A stretch of 64,000 nucleotides of DNA from the NCBI RefSeq assembly GCF_006715085.1, contig NZ_VFMM01000002.1:806001-870000 (forward strand), in the 5' to 3' direction. Positions 1 to 8,428 of the stretch are shown here, piece by piece. The DNA is from Kribbella jejuensis. Lineage in GTDB: Bacteria > Actinomycetota > Actinomycetes > Propionibacteriales > Kribbellaceae. Made by a program: the position numbers and the translations under genes. The first letter of the stretch is position 1. Every line of letters begins with the position of its first letter. The notes beneath the pieces are model-generated. The model had not been told where the DNA came from. It did no database searches and saw only the letters and a program-made list of their open reading frames with translations.

Positions 1-1
1 G

Positions 2-1477
2 GCGTGGTTTCCGTTTCCGGACAACTCGCATCTGGTGACGCCGGAGTTGCTCGACGTGGATCTGGTGGTGGTGTCGCACGAGCATCTCGATCACCTGGAC
101 CTGGACCTGCTCGCCGGGCTGCCGGAGAGCGTGCCGGTGGTGATCCCGCGGTATCCGTCGACGATCATGCAGCGCCGGTTGCGCGCGATCGGGCGGACCC
201 GGGTCGTCGTACTCGACGCATGGCAGCGGTATCCGCTGAACGGCGACGACTGGCTGACGGTGATCCCCGAGCAGTGCCCGATGAGCCACGACGCCGCCGT
301 CCTGTTCAAGCTCGGCGAGCGGAGCGTGCTGCACACCAACGACGCCCGGATCTCGCTGTCCCAGGCACGCCGGGCGATGGCCGAGGTCGGCGGGCCGCTG
401 GACGTGATGGGCGTGCAGATGTCCGGTGCCAGTTGGCACCCGGTCCGGTACGAGTACGACGAGGTCGAGCGCGAGCGGATCGCGACGATCAAGCGGGTCG
501 GCAAGTTCAAGGCCGTCACCCGGCTGGTCCGCCAGGTCCGGCCGCGGCTGGTGATGCCGTACGCCGGTCCGCCGTGCTTCCTCGACGACGACCTGTTCGA
601 GCTGAACAGCGGCCTGCGCCCGGGCGGCATCTTCCCCGACCAGGGCGAGGCGCTGGCGTGGCTCGCGGACCGGATCCCCGACCAGCCGGGCGTCTGCCTG
701 CTGCCGGGCGACCAGATCCGGTTGGACGACCTCAGCACCACCAGGGATCCGCACTGGAAGGACTTCCGGCTCGACGCCGGACCGGAGGAGCGGAGGCGGT
801 ACCTGACCGAGTACGCCGCCCGCCGGCGGCCGGCCATCGACGCCGCCTGGGCCGCGAACCCCGTGTCGCGGCCCGGGTTGGCCCAACGCTTCAAGACCCA
901 CCTGGAATCGCTCGGCACGCTCTCGGAGTACTTCCTCGCCAGGATCGGGATGACGCTGCGCTTCGACGTCTCCGGACCGCACGGCGGCGTCTGGGACGCG
1001 CACATCGGACCGGACCGGGTGGTCGTCGATCTCGACGGCGGCGCGGGTCATGCCGACTACCGGCTGACCATGGACGGCCGCTGGCTCGACGGTGTCGTGT
1101 CCGGCCGGACCCGCTGGGAGGAACTCCTGCTGTCGATGCGGTTCACCGCGCGCCGGCAACCGGACCGGTACAACGACTACCTGGTCGGCCTGCTCAAGCA
1201 CGCCGACCGGGCGGCGCTCCGGGCGGTCGAGCGCTTCGAGGCCGCCCGCGACCCGGAGGAAACCACCACGATCGTTGTCGGCGGCAAGCAGTTGCGGGTG
1301 AGCCGGTACTGCCCGCACGCCGGTGAGGACCTGGCCGAGACAGGCGTGGTGGTGAACGGCGTACTGCGCTGTCTCGGCCACAACTTCGAGTTCGACCTGA
1401 CCGACGGGACCTGCCTCAACGCCCGCTGTGACCCGGTGCTGGTGAAGCCGGCGGACTACGCGGAAGAGGCGGTCTGA
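2..1477 (+). CDS. Metallo-beta-lactamase-fold / Rieske fusion protein, 5' truncated
   Basis: The reading frame is open from the left edge, so the true start lies outside the window. Near the visible N-terminus is the zinc motif SHEHLDHLD (HxHxDH) of the metallo-beta-lactamase fold. The middle, roughly codons 310-400, looks like an SCP2-type lipid-binding or sulfatase-tail domain; this is a weak call. The C-terminus carries a Rieske [2Fe-2S] signature: CPH, a spacer of about 15 residues, then CLGH. The pairing recalls CMP-Neu5Ac hydroxylase, which also joins a Rieske and an MBL-like domain but in the opposite order. The substrate is unknown. The last 22 bases overlap the convergent sugar-transferase gene. 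Confidence 0.8.
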   Translation, partial: AWFPFPDNSHLVTPELLDVDLVVVSHEHLDHLDLDLLAGLPESVPVVIPRYPSTIMQRRLRAIGRTRVVVLDAWQRYPLNGDDWLTVIPEQCPMSHDAAVLFKLGERSVLHTNDARISLSQARRAMAEVGGPLDVMGVQMSGASWHPVRYEYDEVERERIATIKRVGKFKAVTRLVRQVRPRLVMPYAGPPCFLDDDLFELNSGLRPGGIFPDQGEALAWLADRIPDQPGVCLLPGDQIRLDDLSTTRDPHWKDFRLDAGPEERRRYLTEYAARRRPAIDAAWAANPVSRPGLAQRFKTHLESLGTLSEYFLARIGMTLRFDVSGPHGGVWDAHIGPDRVVVDLDGGAGHADYRLTMDGRWLDGVVSGRTRWEELLLSMRFTARRQPDRYNDYLVGLLKHADRAALRAVERFEAARDPEETTTIVVGGKQLRVSRYCPHAGEDLAETGVVVNGVLRCLGHNFEFDLTDGTCLNARCDPVLVKPADYAEEAV

Positions 1478-2109
1478 CCCGGTACCGGTTGCTGCAGGTC
1501 CGCCAGCCCGGCGACGAACAGCCCGGTCACCAGTACGTAGTACAACGTCCGGCGGATCGTCGGCCGGTCCAGGTACTCCCGGTCGGCCGCCACCCGCAGC
1601 GGCACGAGTACCTCGAGGTACCAGCGCTCCACGTCCGTCCACCCCTCCAGCGGTACGGCGGAACGCTCGCGGTACCGCAGCTGCGCCGGACCGGTCAACC
1701 CGGGCCGCGCCAGCAGGACCGGCCGGCACTCGTCCGGGTAGCGCGCAGCCAGCGCCGCGCTCTCCGGACGCGGACCGACCAGCGTCATCTGCCCGCGCAC
1801 CACATGCCACAGCTGCGGTAGTTCGTCGATCGCGGTCCGGCGCAGGATCGCGCCGATCGGGGTGATCCGGGCATCCGTTGCCGCGGTCACCTCGGGGCCG
1901 GAGGCAACGGTCCGCATCGTGCGGAACTTGTACAGGTTGAAGAGCCGGCCGTTCTCTCCCACCCTGACCTGCCGGAAGAACACCGGCCGGCCGCTGGTGA
2001 CGAGCACGAGCACGGCGACGACCAGCAGCAGCGGCAACGCGACGATCAGCAACAGCCCGCCGATCTCCAGGTCCAGCAGCCGCCTGCCAGGTCCGACCCG
2101 CATAGCCAT
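1456..2109 (-). CDS. Bacterial sugar transferase (polyprenyl-phosphate hexose-1-phosphate transferase family)
   Basis: 217 residues. One N-terminal hydrophobic helix (about 15-38) is followed by the cytosolic catalytic domain of the WbaP/PglC family, with the landmarks FFRQVRVGENGRLF, YKFRTM, DELPQLWHVVRGQM and VGPRPE. Such enzymes move a sugar phosphate from a UDP-sugar to undecaprenyl phosphate, the first membrane step of repeat-unit assembly. The four extra N-terminal helices of full-length WbaP are missing, so it is the short, PglC-like form. It is the last gene of the leftward polysaccharide run, starting 9 bases after the lipoprotein stop, with an AGGAGA ribosome site that overlaps that stop. 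An in-frame ATG two codons later is possible. Confidence 0.9.
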   Translation of the reverse strand: MAMRVGPGRRLLDLEIGGLLLIVALPLLLVVAVLVLVTSGRPVFFRQVRVGENGRLFNLYKFRTMRTVASGPEVTAATDARITPIGAILRRTAIDELPQLWHVVRGQMTLVGPRPESAALAARYPDECRPVLLARPGLTGPAQLRYRERSAVPLEGWTDVERWYLEVLVPLRVAADREYLDRPTIRRTLYYVLVTGLFVAGLADLQQPVPGQTASSA

Positions 2110-2118
2110 CCTTGTCTC

Positions 2119-3195
2119 CTAACCGGTGCCGGCGGCAACGAAAACCGCGGTGAACGCCTGCGCCGCGAGGTCGCACTCGTGCGCGAACGCGGCGGGGTCG
2201 GTGGGCATCATCGACGGCGTCATGTGGGTGATCAGCCGCACGCCCAGCCGCCGTTGCCGGACCAGCGAGGCCCAGAGTGGGTTGCTGCCGAGATCGGGCG
2301 GGAGCAGGCTGAACACCTTGCCCTGGTAGTGCTGCCGCCAGGTCCAGATGTCGACGGCCTGTGCCCCGGCCGAAACCGGAGTGGTGATGTACGTCGCCGT
2401 GTCCGTCGCGGCCTGGGCCGCGGATCCCTGGTAGCCGTCGGCGGCCGCGAGCGCCTTGCGGGACTGCAGGATGGTCATCCCCTCCCACCCCTGCGCACGT
2501 ACCCGGTTCCAGATCTCGGTCTGTGCGGTCTGCTGGTCCAGACCCCAGCCGGCGTAGGTACCAGGGCTGAGCAGCCCGGTACTGAGATCCAGGCGGTCGA
2601 TCAAGTGCGCCCGCAGGTAGCCCTCGACGGCCGCCGCGCTCGCCGCCGGGTACTTCAGCCGGACCCGTTGGGCGCAGCCTTCCTGGTTGCCGCCGCGCCA
2701 CGGCAGGCAGCCGAGCTCCGGGACCACCGCGTCGACCAGAATCTGCTTGCCCGGGGCAACTTTGGCCAGACTGCTGCGCGCCTGCCGGAGGAAATCGGTG
2801 GCCTGTCCCGGGGAGGTCAGGCCGTCGCCGTACCCGATCTCGTCGGAGATCTTGAACCCGGCGGTCCCCGGTACCGAGGCCAGCTGCCCGAGCCGGGCGA
2901 TCGCTCCGTCGAACGCGGCCGGACCGTCCAGCCAGCGCTTCACCAGGTCGGTTTCCCACCAGATAGTCACGCCGTGCTGGTGCAGCGCGGTGGCGAGAGC
3001 GACGTATCGGTCACCGGGTAGCTGTGCCGGTGCGGTGCCGGGACTCGGACTGCTGGGCGGTGGCTCGGTCGGGTCCGACGGCGTACTGATCGGCGGGCCG
3101 TGGTCCGGGGAGGTCGTCGGCGGACCGGCCGCGGAGCCGTTGGAGCATCCGGCCAGCAGCATCACCAGTCCGGCGCCGATCGCGATCGCTTTCAC
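2119..3195 (-). CDS. Secreted lipoprotein, possible glycoside-hydrolase-like TIM barrel
   Basis: 358 residues from a GTG start at 3195 with a GGGAGG ribosome site; the start overlaps the stop of the flippase gene as GTGA. The N-terminus is a lipoprotein signal with lipobox LAGC, followed by a Pro/Ser/Thr-rich linker (about residues 20-55). The rest alternates helices and strands with acidic residues at strand ends (for example KISDEIGYGD), which suggests a TIM barrel of glycoside-hydrolase type, but I do not recognise the family. Its place in the operon suggests an outer-face role in trimming or anchoring the exopolysaccharide. A much longer upstream extension is open in this frame but is only a shadow of the flippase gene. 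Confidence 0.75.
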   Translation of the reverse strand: MKAIAIGAGLVMLLAGCSNGSAAGPPTTSPDHGPPISTPSDPTEPPPSSPSPGTAPAQLPGDRYVALATALHQHGVTIWWETDLVKRWLDGPAAFDGAIARLGQLASVPGTAGFKISDEIGYGDGLTSPGQATDFLRQARSSLAKVAPGKQILVDAVVPELGCLPWRGGNQEGCAQRVRLKYPAASAAAVEGYLRAHLIDRLDLSTGLLSPGTYAGWGLDQQTAQTEIWNRVRAQGWEGMTILQSRKALAAADGYQGSAAQAATDTATYITTPVSAGAQAVDIWTWRQHYQGKVFSLLPPDLGSNPLWASLVRQRRLGVRLITHMTPSMMPTDPAAFAHECDLAAQAFTAVFVAAGTG

Positions 3196-4478
3196 GGTGT
3201 TCCCTCCCCAACAGCAGCAACGGTCGCCCGGTGCCGCGCTGCCGGTGCGCTGAGCCGCAACAACAGGCCGATCAGCAAGGCATCGGTCGTCAGGTACGCC
3301 GCGGTGGACGCGATCGCCGCGCCCATCGCTCCGTGCCGCGGAATCAGCGTGACGTCGAGCACGACCGTGACGACCAGTCCGGCGCCGAACGCGATCGAGT
3401 TGAGCCCCGGCGTACCGCGTCCGTACAGATACGCACTCGCGACGCCGGATGCGCCGGCCAGCACCATGCCCGCGACCAGCACTCGCGCCGGCGTGACGGC
3501 GGACCCGAACGACGCGCCGTACAGCAGCCGCATCACCGGACCTGCCAGGACCGCGACCGGAATCGCGGCGACCGCGACGCCCAAGAGCGTCGGCCGGATC
3601 AGCCGGCGGGCGAGCCCAGCCGCACGCTGCTGGTCGAGTTTCGCCAGCCGGGGGTAGAAGACCCAGGTCAGCGCGGTACCGGGCAGCCGGAGCAGTTCGG
3701 CGTACTTCGACGCGACCGCGTAGCCACCCAGGATCGCCGGACCGGCGAGCGCGCCGAGGATCGCGACGTCGAGGCGCAGGTTCAGCAACGTGATCAGGCC
3801 ACCCACCTGACCGCGCAGACCGTACGACGCCACCTGGCGCGCGAGGTCCTTGTCCGGGCGTCCCCACCAGCTCGACAGACCGAGCCGGCGCCACCCGAGC
3901 CGCCGGCCGACCCGCCGCCAGGCGTCGACCGCGACGGCCAGGTCGGCGAGTCCGAGCCCGATGATGATCGCCCCGATGCCGTGGATGCCGACGAACAGCG
4001 GCAGCACGAAGCAGGGCAGGAACGCGAGTTCCTCGGCCGCGATCACCACGTCACCGCCGCGCCGGTCCTCGAGTCCTTGCAGCGCGGTCTTGCCGATCGT
4101 CAGCAGCAGCTGGCTCGCGACGGTCGCACCCGCGGCCGCGATCATCCAGGGCGGCTCGTGCGGGAAGAAAACCTTGGCGAGCAGCGGCGACGCGGCGACC
4201 CACAGCGCCGTACCGGCGATCGCTCCGGCGGCACCGATCGCCATCAGCGTCGGCCAGAGCCGGGGCAGGTCGCGGCGCGGTACAGCGAGGAAGTACGCGA
4301 GCGCCCCGGGCAGCCCGAGGACGCACAGCACGCCGACCAGGCCGGGCAGCATCCGGAGCAGTGCGTATTCGCCGACCGCCGAGGGTCCGCCGGTCCGGGC
4401 GACGAGCACGGTGGCGAGGGTCAGTCCGAGGATGGCGAGCAGCCGCGCGGAGGTGTTGGACAGGACGGAGCGGATCAT
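3192..4478 (-). CDS. Polysaccharide flippase (Wzx/MATE-like membrane protein)
   Basis: 428 residues and about 12-14 predicted membrane helices throughout, the pattern of the polysaccharide-specific MOP flippases that move lipid-linked repeat units across the membrane. The start at 4478 (MIRSVLSNTSARLL) overlaps the upstream ligase stop as ATGA, which implies translational coupling and rejects the longer upstream reading. It lies between the ligase/polymerase-like gene and the lipoprotein in the polysaccharide run. I see no frameshift and the length is normal for Wzx proteins. Confidence 0.88.
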   Translation of the reverse strand: MIRSVLSNTSARLLAILGLTLATVLVARTGGPSAVGEYALLRMLPGLVGVLCVLGLPGALAYFLAVPRRDLPRLWPTLMAIGAAGAIAGTALWVAASPLLAKVFFPHEPPWMIAAAGATVASQLLLTIGKTALQGLEDRRGGDVVIAAEELAFLPCFVLPLFVGIHGIGAIIIGLGLADLAVAVDAWRRVGRRLGWRRLGLSSWWGRPDKDLARQVASYGLRGQVGGLITLLNLRLDVAILGALAGPAILGGYAVASKYAELLRLPGTALTWVFYPRLAKLDQQRAAGLARRLIRPTLLGVAVAAIPVAVLAGPVMRLLYGASFGSAVTPARVLVAGMVLAGASGVASAYLYGRGTPGLNSIAFGAGLVVTVVLDVTLIPRHGAMGAAIASTAAYLTTDALLIGLLLRLSAPAARHRATVAAVGEGTP

Positions 4479-5773
4479 GACGTCTCCTCGTGCCGGTGGT
4501 CCTGCATCGCCAGGACGAGCGCCGCGACCAGGCCGAGCCAGGTCCACAGATGCCGGAAGTGCAGAACCTCGTAGAACCCGGCGGCGGTCGCCATCACCGG
4601 TCCGATGACTGCCAGCAGCCACGGTCGGGGTACGAGTTCGGCGTATCCCTTCGGCAGGTTCCCGAAGACCAGCCGCACGCAGCGCGCGAACAGGGCGACG
4701 CCGAACACCAGCAACCCGATCCCGCCGATCACGCCGCGCTCCAGCAGCGTCGCGAGGTAGTCGTTGTGGGCTTCCTTGACGTACGGCGCCTGCGTGGCCT
4801 CCAGGGTCGCCTTGGTCCGGGCCGGTCCGTAGCCGGCGGCGTCCCCCTCGAGGAACAGGTTCGCGCCCTCGCGGACGATCGTGGCCCGCTCGCCGCTGGA
4901 GTTCGCGCTGCGGCCGAACGAGTCGCGCAGCAGCGGGATGCTGCCGGCCGCCGCTTCACGGAGCTGGGTCAGGTCGATGCGCGGCATGACGAAACCTGCG
5001 ATCAGGCCGCCCGCCAGCGCGGCGGTCGCGAGCACGGCCACACCGGCGACGGCGCCCCGGCGACGGTACGTGGTCACCGCGACGGCCAGCAGTAGGCCGA
5101 CCATCAGTGTGAGCATCGCGCCGTTGGAGCCGGTGAACCCGATCGCGAGCAGCACCAGCAGATAAGCGATCCGGCGGACGCCGGGGGAGCGCGGGTGTTT
5201 GCACGCGGCAATGACGAACAGCGAGACGACCAGGTAGTTGCCGGCCAGATTGGGATCGCCGAACGTGTACGGCGCGCGCACACCGTCCTTGGCCGACACT
5301 CCGGTCAGCGCGTTGAAGCCGACCAGGTACGCGGCCGCCATGACGCCGGAGTAGATCGTGGCCGTACGGCACCAGGACACGGTGACGGCGCGGACGATCG
5401 CCGGGTTGTGCCGGCCGAGGGCGAGCGCCGCAGCCCACATCAGCAGCAGCAGGTCCTGGATCAGCACCAGCCCGGTACCGACCGGTGCGACGGCGAGGTA
5501 CGCGGCGAAGGCGCCGCCGAGCATGAGCCCGGCCACGCCCGCGGAGTACGGGAGTCTGATCGGCAGGTGTTCACGGCCCGCCCACAGCAGGCCCAGGACG
5601 ATGCACAGCAGCATGCCCGCATCCGCCGGTGCGGTGTTGCCCGGGCCGGCCGGGGTCAGGAACGGGAGCAAACAGGTCGTCAGGCCCATTACCGCCACCA
5701 GCGCGTCACCGCGTGGCATGCCTTGCAGCCCGTGCAGGCCGGGTTGCCGCTCGATGGGCGTAGTGGTCGTCAT
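4475..5773 (-). CDS. O-antigen ligase / polymerase family membrane protein (Wzy_C)
   Basis: 432 residues with about 10-11 membrane helices. A large extracellular loop near residues 260-345 carries the family signature AHNDYLATLLERGVIGG, typical of WaaL/Wzy-type O-antigen ligases and polymerases. In this setting it most likely polymerises repeat units or transfers the chain outside the membrane; sequence alone does not separate the two roles. The ATG at 5773 overlaps the preceding gene stop as ATGA, and its own stop overlaps the flippase start the same way. Confidence 0.88.
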   Translation of the reverse strand: MTTTTPIERQPGLHGLQGMPRGDALVAVMGLTTCLLPFLTPAGPGNTAPADAGMLLCIVLGLLWAGREHLPIRLPYSAGVAGLMLGGAFAAYLAVAPVGTGLVLIQDLLLLMWAAALALGRHNPAIVRAVTVSWCRTATIYSGVMAAAYLVGFNALTGVSAKDGVRAPYTFGDPNLAGNYLVVSLFVIAACKHPRSPGVRRIAYLLVLLAIGFTGSNGAMLTLMVGLLLAVAVTTYRRRGAVAGVAVLATAALAGGLIAGFVMPRIDLTQLREAAAGSIPLLRDSFGRSANSSGERATIVREGANLFLEGDAAGYGPARTKATLEATQAPYVKEAHNDYLATLLERGVIGGIGLLVFGVALFARCVRLVFGNLPKGYAELVPRPWLLAVIGPVMATAAGFYEVLHFRHLWTWLGLVAALVLAMQDHRHEETS

Positions 5774-6822
5774 CGCGGTTTGGTCCCGTCGGTGAGCGGC
5801 CAGTACGGGAGACCGGCCAGCAGTTCGAGGTGCTGGGCGGCGAAATCGTCGTCATTGGCGGTCGCCGCGATCTCTCCCAGCCCGGCGAGCGCGGCGCCGT
5901 ACCAGAGGATCGTCGGTAGCCCGAGCGTTTCGAGCCCGGTACGCAGGTACAGCCGGACGAGATCCGGCAGCCAACCCGCCTCGAGCAGGCCGTACCTGAT
6001 CCCCGCGCCGAACCCGATGCGCCGCAGGCCGCGGTGTCCACGGACCTCCCGGCCGGGCCGGGTGTGGCGGTCGAGGTAGAGGCAGTAGCTGAGCGCGAAC
6101 CGGACCAGGTCCCGCAGCGGCCAGCCGGAGCGGGTACCGCTCTCCCAGTCGACGACGCCGGAGATCCGGCCGTCGTCGACCAGCAGGTTCCCGAACCAGT
6201 AGTCGCCGTGCACGACGGTGGCAGCGGCGCGGTAACCGCGCAGCTGCCGGTCCGCGGCGGCGAGCCGGACCTGTGCCGCCTCGAACTTCGGGTGCCCCGA
6301 CCAGCGCGTCCGTACGTCGCCGGCGACCTCGTGCGCCCAGGTGATTCTGGTCCGCGCACCGGCGGTCGCGAGCTGCAGGTGCCGGAGCCATCCGCCGGCC
6401 AGGGCGAAGTCCTCGGCCACGGCCCGCGGCCGCGAGGTGTGCAGCCAGCGGTGGTACGCGACGCTCATCGGCACGCCACGCAGGACGGTCGTGACCACCG
6501 CCGGCAGGCCGTCGCTGTCGAGCGTCTCCAGGTAGCGCGGCACGGTCCGGCCGAACTCGCCGAGGTCGAGCTTGCCGATCGCGATCAGCATCCGGGTCTC
6601 GCGCGTGATCGCAGCCGCGGCGGCGACGGTGACCGGGATCTTGATCGCGACCGGCCCGGCCGGGCCGTCGACGTAGGTGCCGGCCGGCGGCGTGACGACG
6701 AACGTCCGCTTGGCGTCGGGGTCCTTCGAGGTCGCGATCAGTACGCCGCGGCTGCCCGGCGCGAACAACAGGTCGTGTACCGACCGCGGGCGCGGCTGGA
6801 AGGCCTTGGGAGCTTCGGTCAT
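5770..6822 (-). CDS. APH-fold phosphotransferase in the polysaccharide operon
   Basis: 350 residues from ATG 6822, behind a GGGAGG ribosome site and overlapping the upstream stop (ATGA). The aminoglycoside-phosphotransferase/choline-kinase fold is shown by the catalytic loop VVHGDYWFGNLL (H205, D207, N212) and the metal-binding D225 in GVVDWESG. A nucleotide-binding lobe with the possible ATP lysine AIKIP lies near residue 61. Family members phosphorylate small molecules such as choline, sugars or drugs. The operon position suggests phosphorylation of a sugar or a substituent used in the polymer, but the substrate cannot be read from sequence. A longer open frame upstream overlaps the next gene and is rejected. 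Confidence 0.82.
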   Translation of the reverse strand: MTEAPKAFQPRPRSVHDLLFAPGSRGVLIATSKDPDAKRTFVVTPPAGTYVDGPAGPVAIKIPVTVAAAAAITRETRMLIAIGKLDLGEFGRTVPRYLETLDSDGLPAVVTTVLRGVPMSVAYHRWLHTSRPRAVAEDFALAGGWLRHLQLATAGARTRITWAHEVAGDVRTRWSGHPKFEAAQVRLAAADRQLRGYRAAATVVHGDYWFGNLLVDDGRISGVVDWESGTRSGWPLRDLVRFALSYCLYLDRHTRPGREVRGHRGLRRIGFGAGIRYGLLEAGWLPDLVRLYLRTGLETLGLPTILWYGAALAGLGEIAATANDDDFAAQHLELLAGLPYWPLTDGTKPR

Positions 6823-7253
6823 CGCCGCCTCCCGACCAGGACGCGGGCCGGTGCGACAGCGCCGGTCCAGCGCCACGGCGCGAGCCGTGCCAGCGCGAGT
6901 GCCGCGGACGCCGGTACGGCGAACGCGAGTCCGGGCGGCACCGTGGCCACCGCGGTCCAGAAGTGCCGGACCGCTTCCTCGACGTCGTCGACGACCACCA
7001 TCGGCCGGTCGAGCGTCGGGAGTACGACGAACTCGCGCTCCGGGACCACGCCGAGCTCCCGCGCCGCCCGCTGCAGCCGCCGGCGGCTGCGCGGATGCTG
7101 GTCGATCAGCACGACCGGGCCGTCCGCGGACACCTCGCCGGGCCGGACCGGCCCGCGGCGCAGATCGTGCTCGATCGTGCCGGGCGGGCACAGCTGCAGC
7201 CACGGCGAGATCAGGCGTGCGCGATCGCCCGGGGCGAGGACGGGATTCGTCAT
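6819..7253 (-). CDS. Unrecognised small protein of the polysaccharide operon
   Basis: 144 residues, ATG 7253 overlapping the upstream glycosyltransferase stop as ATGA, and its own stop overlapping the next start. Residues 1-45 are Pro/Arg-rich. A segment around 46-60 (VVLIDQHPRSRRRLQ) resembles a nucleotide-fold strand and turn, and a hydrophobic stretch at about 105-125 (PPGLAFAVPASAALALARLAP) could sit against the membrane. I do not recognise a family. Tight coupling on both sides suggests it works with the glycosyltransferase and the APH-fold enzyme. It could be the remnant of a larger protein. Confidence 0.7.
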   Translation of the reverse strand: MTNPVLAPGDRARLISPWLQLCPPGTIEHDLRRGPVRPGEVSADGPVVLIDQHPRSRRRLQRAARELGVVPEREFVVLPTLDRPMVVVDDVEEAVRHFWTAVATVPPGLAFAVPASAALALARLAPWRWTGAVAPARVLVGRRR

Positions 7254-8428
7254 GACGTCACCAGCGCCCCGGACCGTCCGGCGGAGTACACCTGATCGAG
7301 CACCTCGGCCAGGCTCTCCGCGTCGTACGTGCTGCCGGCTGCTGCCTGCCCGCGCCGGGCCATTCGTTGGGCCTTCCCACGATCGGCGAGCAGTTCGTCA
7401 ATGGCTTCGGCCAGCAGCGGCGGACGCCCTGGCGGAACGAGGATCCCGCTCTCGCCGGGGACGACCAGGTCGGGCACCGAGTTGACCGCGGTCGCCACCA
7501 CCGGCAGACCGCAGCGCATTGCCTCCACCACCGCGCAGGGCAGACCCTCGTACCGGCTCGCCATCGCGAACACGTCGAAGGCCGGCAGCAGCTGCGGTAC
7601 GTCGGACCGCTCGCCGGCGAACAGGAACCGCTCCTCGAGCCCCATCCGGCGGACCAGGGCGCGAGCCTCGTTCTCACCTGGCCCCGAGCCGATCCAGACC
7701 GCGACGGCGTCGGTGTGCCGCAGTGCGGCGATCGCGGCGATCAGGTGTTCCGGAGCCTTCTGGTAGTCGATCCGGCCGACGGTGCCGACCAGGGGGACGG
7801 CCGGGCCGATTCCGAGCTCGGCCCGGGCCGCCTTCCGGGAGGCCTCCGTCTGCGGTACGGTCACCGACTCCACGACGGGCGTGACGGTGCGCAGTGTGCT
7901 TGGTGTCGCGAGTCCGAGCCGCAGGGCCTCGGTCGCGACCCCGGTACCGATGGCGAGTACGTCGTCGGTGATCCGCGCGAGCCGCCGTTCGATCGCGATG
8001 TACGCCGTACGCCGCAACGGGTTCTGGAACTGGTGGAACGGGAAGCCGTGGTAGGTGTGCACGATCCGCGGCACGCCGGCGCGATGTGCGGCGAGCCGGC
8101 CGAGCGCGCCGGCCTTCGCGCTGTGCGTGTGGACGACGTCGTACCGGCCGGCCGCGCACAACGCGGTCAGTTGCCGCAGCGCCCGGCGGTCGTCGTTCGG
8201 GGACAGCGGTGAGACCAGCGATGGTTCGATCAGGACCCGCATCCCGGCCGCGGCCGCGCGGTCGGTGAGCGGGCCGCCCTGCCCGGTGATGATCGTGACC
8301 CGGTAGCGGGCCGGGTCGAGCGGCAGGACACCGCGCAACGCGACCCCACCGGCCCCGGCGATGAACCGGGTCACGATCTGCGCGACCTCGATCTGCCCCT
8401 TGGTCTGTGCCGTGTCCTGGGCACCCAT
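7250..8428 (-). CDS. GT4-family glycosyltransferase
   Basis: 392 residues with the two-domain GT-B fold. The N-terminal acceptor domain includes VVHTHSAKAGALGRLAA. The C-terminal donor domain includes GTVGRIDYQKAPEHLI and the ExxxxxxxE catalytic region seen as YEGLPCAVVEAMRCGLPVVAT, all typical of CAZy family GT4 retaining enzymes. It should transfer a sugar from a nucleotide donor to the lipid-linked repeat unit at the cytosolic face. The start ATG shares its A with the stop of the upstream gene (TGATG). It is the only clear glycosyltransferase in the run, so others must lie elsewhere or the repeat unit is simple. Confidence 0.9.
   Translation of the reverse strand: MGAQDTAQTKGQIEVAQIVTRFIAGAGGVALRGVLPLDPARYRVTIITGQGGPLTDRAAAAGMRVLIEPSLVSPLSPNDDRRALRQLTALCAAGRYDVVHTHSAKAGALGRLAAHRAGVPRIVHTYHGFPFHQFQNPLRRTAYIAIERRLARITDDVLAIGTGVATEALRLGLATPSTLRTVTPVVESVTVPQTEASRKAARAELGIGPAVPLVGTVGRIDYQKAPEHLIAAIAALRHTDAVAVWIGSGPGENEARALVRRMGLEERFLFAGERSDVPQLLPAFDVFAMASRYEGLPCAVVEAMRCGLPVVATAVNSVPDLVVPGESGILVPPGRPPLLAEAIDELLADRGKAQRMARRGQAAAGSTYDAESLAEVLDQVYSAGRSGALVTS

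Noticed and set aside
3195..3894. A 591-codon reading that extends the lipoprotein gene upstream
   Set aside because: The extension is Arg/Gly-rich shadow coding over the flippase gene; the GTG at 3195 has a good ribosome site, a lipoprotein signal and a GTGA overlap.
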